Shown here: one piece after another, positions 14,789-15,589 of the stretch | Layout: each line of letters starts with the position of its first letter | Position numbering within the stretch: the stretch's first letter is position 1 | Source of the DNA: UBA8437 sp003445035 | Lineage (GTDB): Bacteria; Planctomycetota; Planctomycetia; Planctomycetales; Planctomycetaceae | Direction: 5' to 3' | Assembly: GCA_937901285.1 (NCBI GenBank) | Contig: CALCHI010000344.1 | Coordinates: 1-15,589, forward strand | DNA: 15,589 nucleotides | Notes under the pieces: generated by a model | Told to the model about the DNA's origin: nothing | Database searches by the model: none | Seen by the model: the letters and a program-made list of their open reading frames with translations, nothing else | Made by a program: the position numbers and the translations under genes

Positions 14789-15589
14789 ATGACCACGAAC
14801 AAGATCACGTTGCTGCTGGTGCTGACCGGGCTCGCGGAAATCTCCGTGTCGGCTGCCGCCCCGGCCAACGTCGCCCCTCGAGCGATTGATGTCGGCAGTC
14901 GCAAGCAGTTGTTTGTTGATCGTCACCTGGTCGAGTCGAGCCGGGACGTGACGTTGTCGATGCACTCGCCGCGGCGGGACGGTCGCGTGTTGATCACTGC
15001 CGACCAGCCCTGGGAAAAGGACTGCCATGTCCTGGTCTACTCGAGCGTCGTCAAGGACCGCGGCAAGATCCGCGTCTGGTACGACCTGTTCAAACGGACC
15101 GGACCCGGACCCTACGACCACCTGCGGATGGTGGCTTATGCCGAGTCGGCCGACGGGGTTCACTTCGTCAAGCCGAAGCTCGGCCTGCACGCGTTGGCAG
15201 GATCCAAACAGAACAACATCGTGCTGCCGGACAAGATCGGAGGCTGTGCCGTCTGGATCGACTCCCGGGCGCCGGCCGAGCACCGGTACAAGACCCAGGC
15301 GAAGGTCTACCCCACAGGTGAGTTCCACATGCACAGTTCCCCCGACGGGCTGAAGTGGACCCTGTTCTCCAAGCCACATCCCGGTCCCGGCGGGCACGAT
15401 ACCCAGAGCATCGTTTTCTGGGATCCGGCGGTGAAGCGGTACGCGTTGTTCACACGATTCTGGGCCCATCACAGCGATAAGATCCGTCGCTACCGGACGG
15501 TCCGTCGCCTGGAGACCAGCGACCTCAAGACCGGGAAATGGCAGAAGGAGTCGATCGTGATGGCTCCGGATGCTCGCGATCGGGCCACG
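14789..15589 (+). CDS. Secreted GH32/43-like five-bladed propeller protein, N-terminal part (runs off right edge)
   Basis: An open frame of 267 codons with no stop before the window edge. The ATG at 14789 is preceded by GGAG with a 5-base spacer. MTTNKITLLLVLTGLAEISV begins a Sec signal peptide cut near SAAA. The mature start has GSRKQLFVDRHLVESSRDVT, matching the opening (R-x-LF-x-D-x-x-L-x-E) common in planctomycete and verrucomicrobial proteins with a GH32/GH43-like propeller. Later segments RVWYDLF, YAESADGVHF and HMHSSPDGLKWT, plus QSIVFWDPAVKRYALFTRFW, repeat the strand pattern of such propellers: a substrate-record block (SxDGxxF/W), then WDP...RY. It starts 75 bases after the DUF1501 gene and may be co-transcribed with it; that gap shows no convincing terminator. 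Substrate and completeness cannot be judged. Confidence 0.8.
   Translation, partial: MTTNKITLLLVLTGLAEISVSAAAPANVAPRAIDVGSRKQLFVDRHLVESSRDVTLSMHSPRRDGRVLITADQPWEKDCHVLVYSSVVKDRGKIRVWYDLFKRTGPGPYDHLRMVAYAESADGVHFVKPKLGLHALAGSKQNNIVLPDKIGGCAVWIDSRAPAEHRYKTQAKVYPTGEFHMHSSPDGLKWTLFSKPHPGPGGHDTQSIVFWDPAVKRYALFTRFWAHHSDKIRRYRTVRRLETSDLKTGKWQKESIVMAPDARDRAT

Noticed and set aside
13619..15472. Minus-strand open frame of 617 codons
   Set aside because: It spans antisense to two plus-strand genes and the gap between them; no family features. Its presence is expected from codon bias.

Overview
The window looks like chromosomal DNA from a planctomycete (Planctomycetota). It is GC-rich and almost fully coding. 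It carries three copies of a gene pair typical of that phylum: a Sec-exported PSCyt1/PSCyt2(DUF1549)/PSD1(DUF1553) protein with CxxCH motifs, followed at once by a Tat-exported DUF1501 protein. The other genes encode exported proteins with a sialidase, an FG-GAP/UnbV propeller, a GH32/43-like propeller and an unrecognised Tat-dependent protein. No RNA gene, transposon or CRISPR array was seen.

Layout: (1) 2-118 (+) is the C-terminal tail of a PSD1 protein, and 120-1556 (+) is its DUF1501 partner. (2) A strong dyad at 1555-1589 separates this pair from a convergent minus-strand pair: DUF1501 at 1642-3051, preceded in transcription by the PSCyt1/PSCyt2/PSD1 gene at 3103-5592. (3) Bases 5593-5805 are a 213-base gap with three dyads and a candidate promoter. 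(4) Three minus-strand genes follow, read from right to left: FG-GAP/UnbV propeller (8973-10436), GH33-type sialidase (7148-8905) and a Tat-exported protein of unknown family (5806-7035). (5) Bases 10437-10631 form a divergent promoter region. (6) On the plus strand, a third PSCyt1/PSCyt2/PSD1 gene (10632-13253) overlaps its DUF1501 partner (13250-14713), followed by the start of a five-bladed-propeller-like gene (14789 to the right edge).

How they may work together: every complete gene has an export signal, Sec for the cytochrome-like, propeller and sialidase proteins and Tat for the DUF1501 proteins and the unknown protein. The setting suggests handling of external or periplasmic glycans. 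A sialidase-like enzyme and a GH32/43-like protein would cleave or bind sugars. The PSD1/DUF1501 pairs have no established biochemical role; DUF1501 belongs to the alkaline-phosphatase/sulfatase-like superfamily and PSD1 proteins look like haem-c proteins, so a redox or ester-cleaving pair is possible but is inference. The pair at the left edge and the pair at the right are close paralogues. The minus-strand pair is more divergent and has changed several otherwise conserved putative metal-site residues.

Several starts are not ATG (TTG at 10632, GTG at 8905) or lie well inside the longest open frames. They were chosen from Shine-Dalgarno sites and signal peptides.
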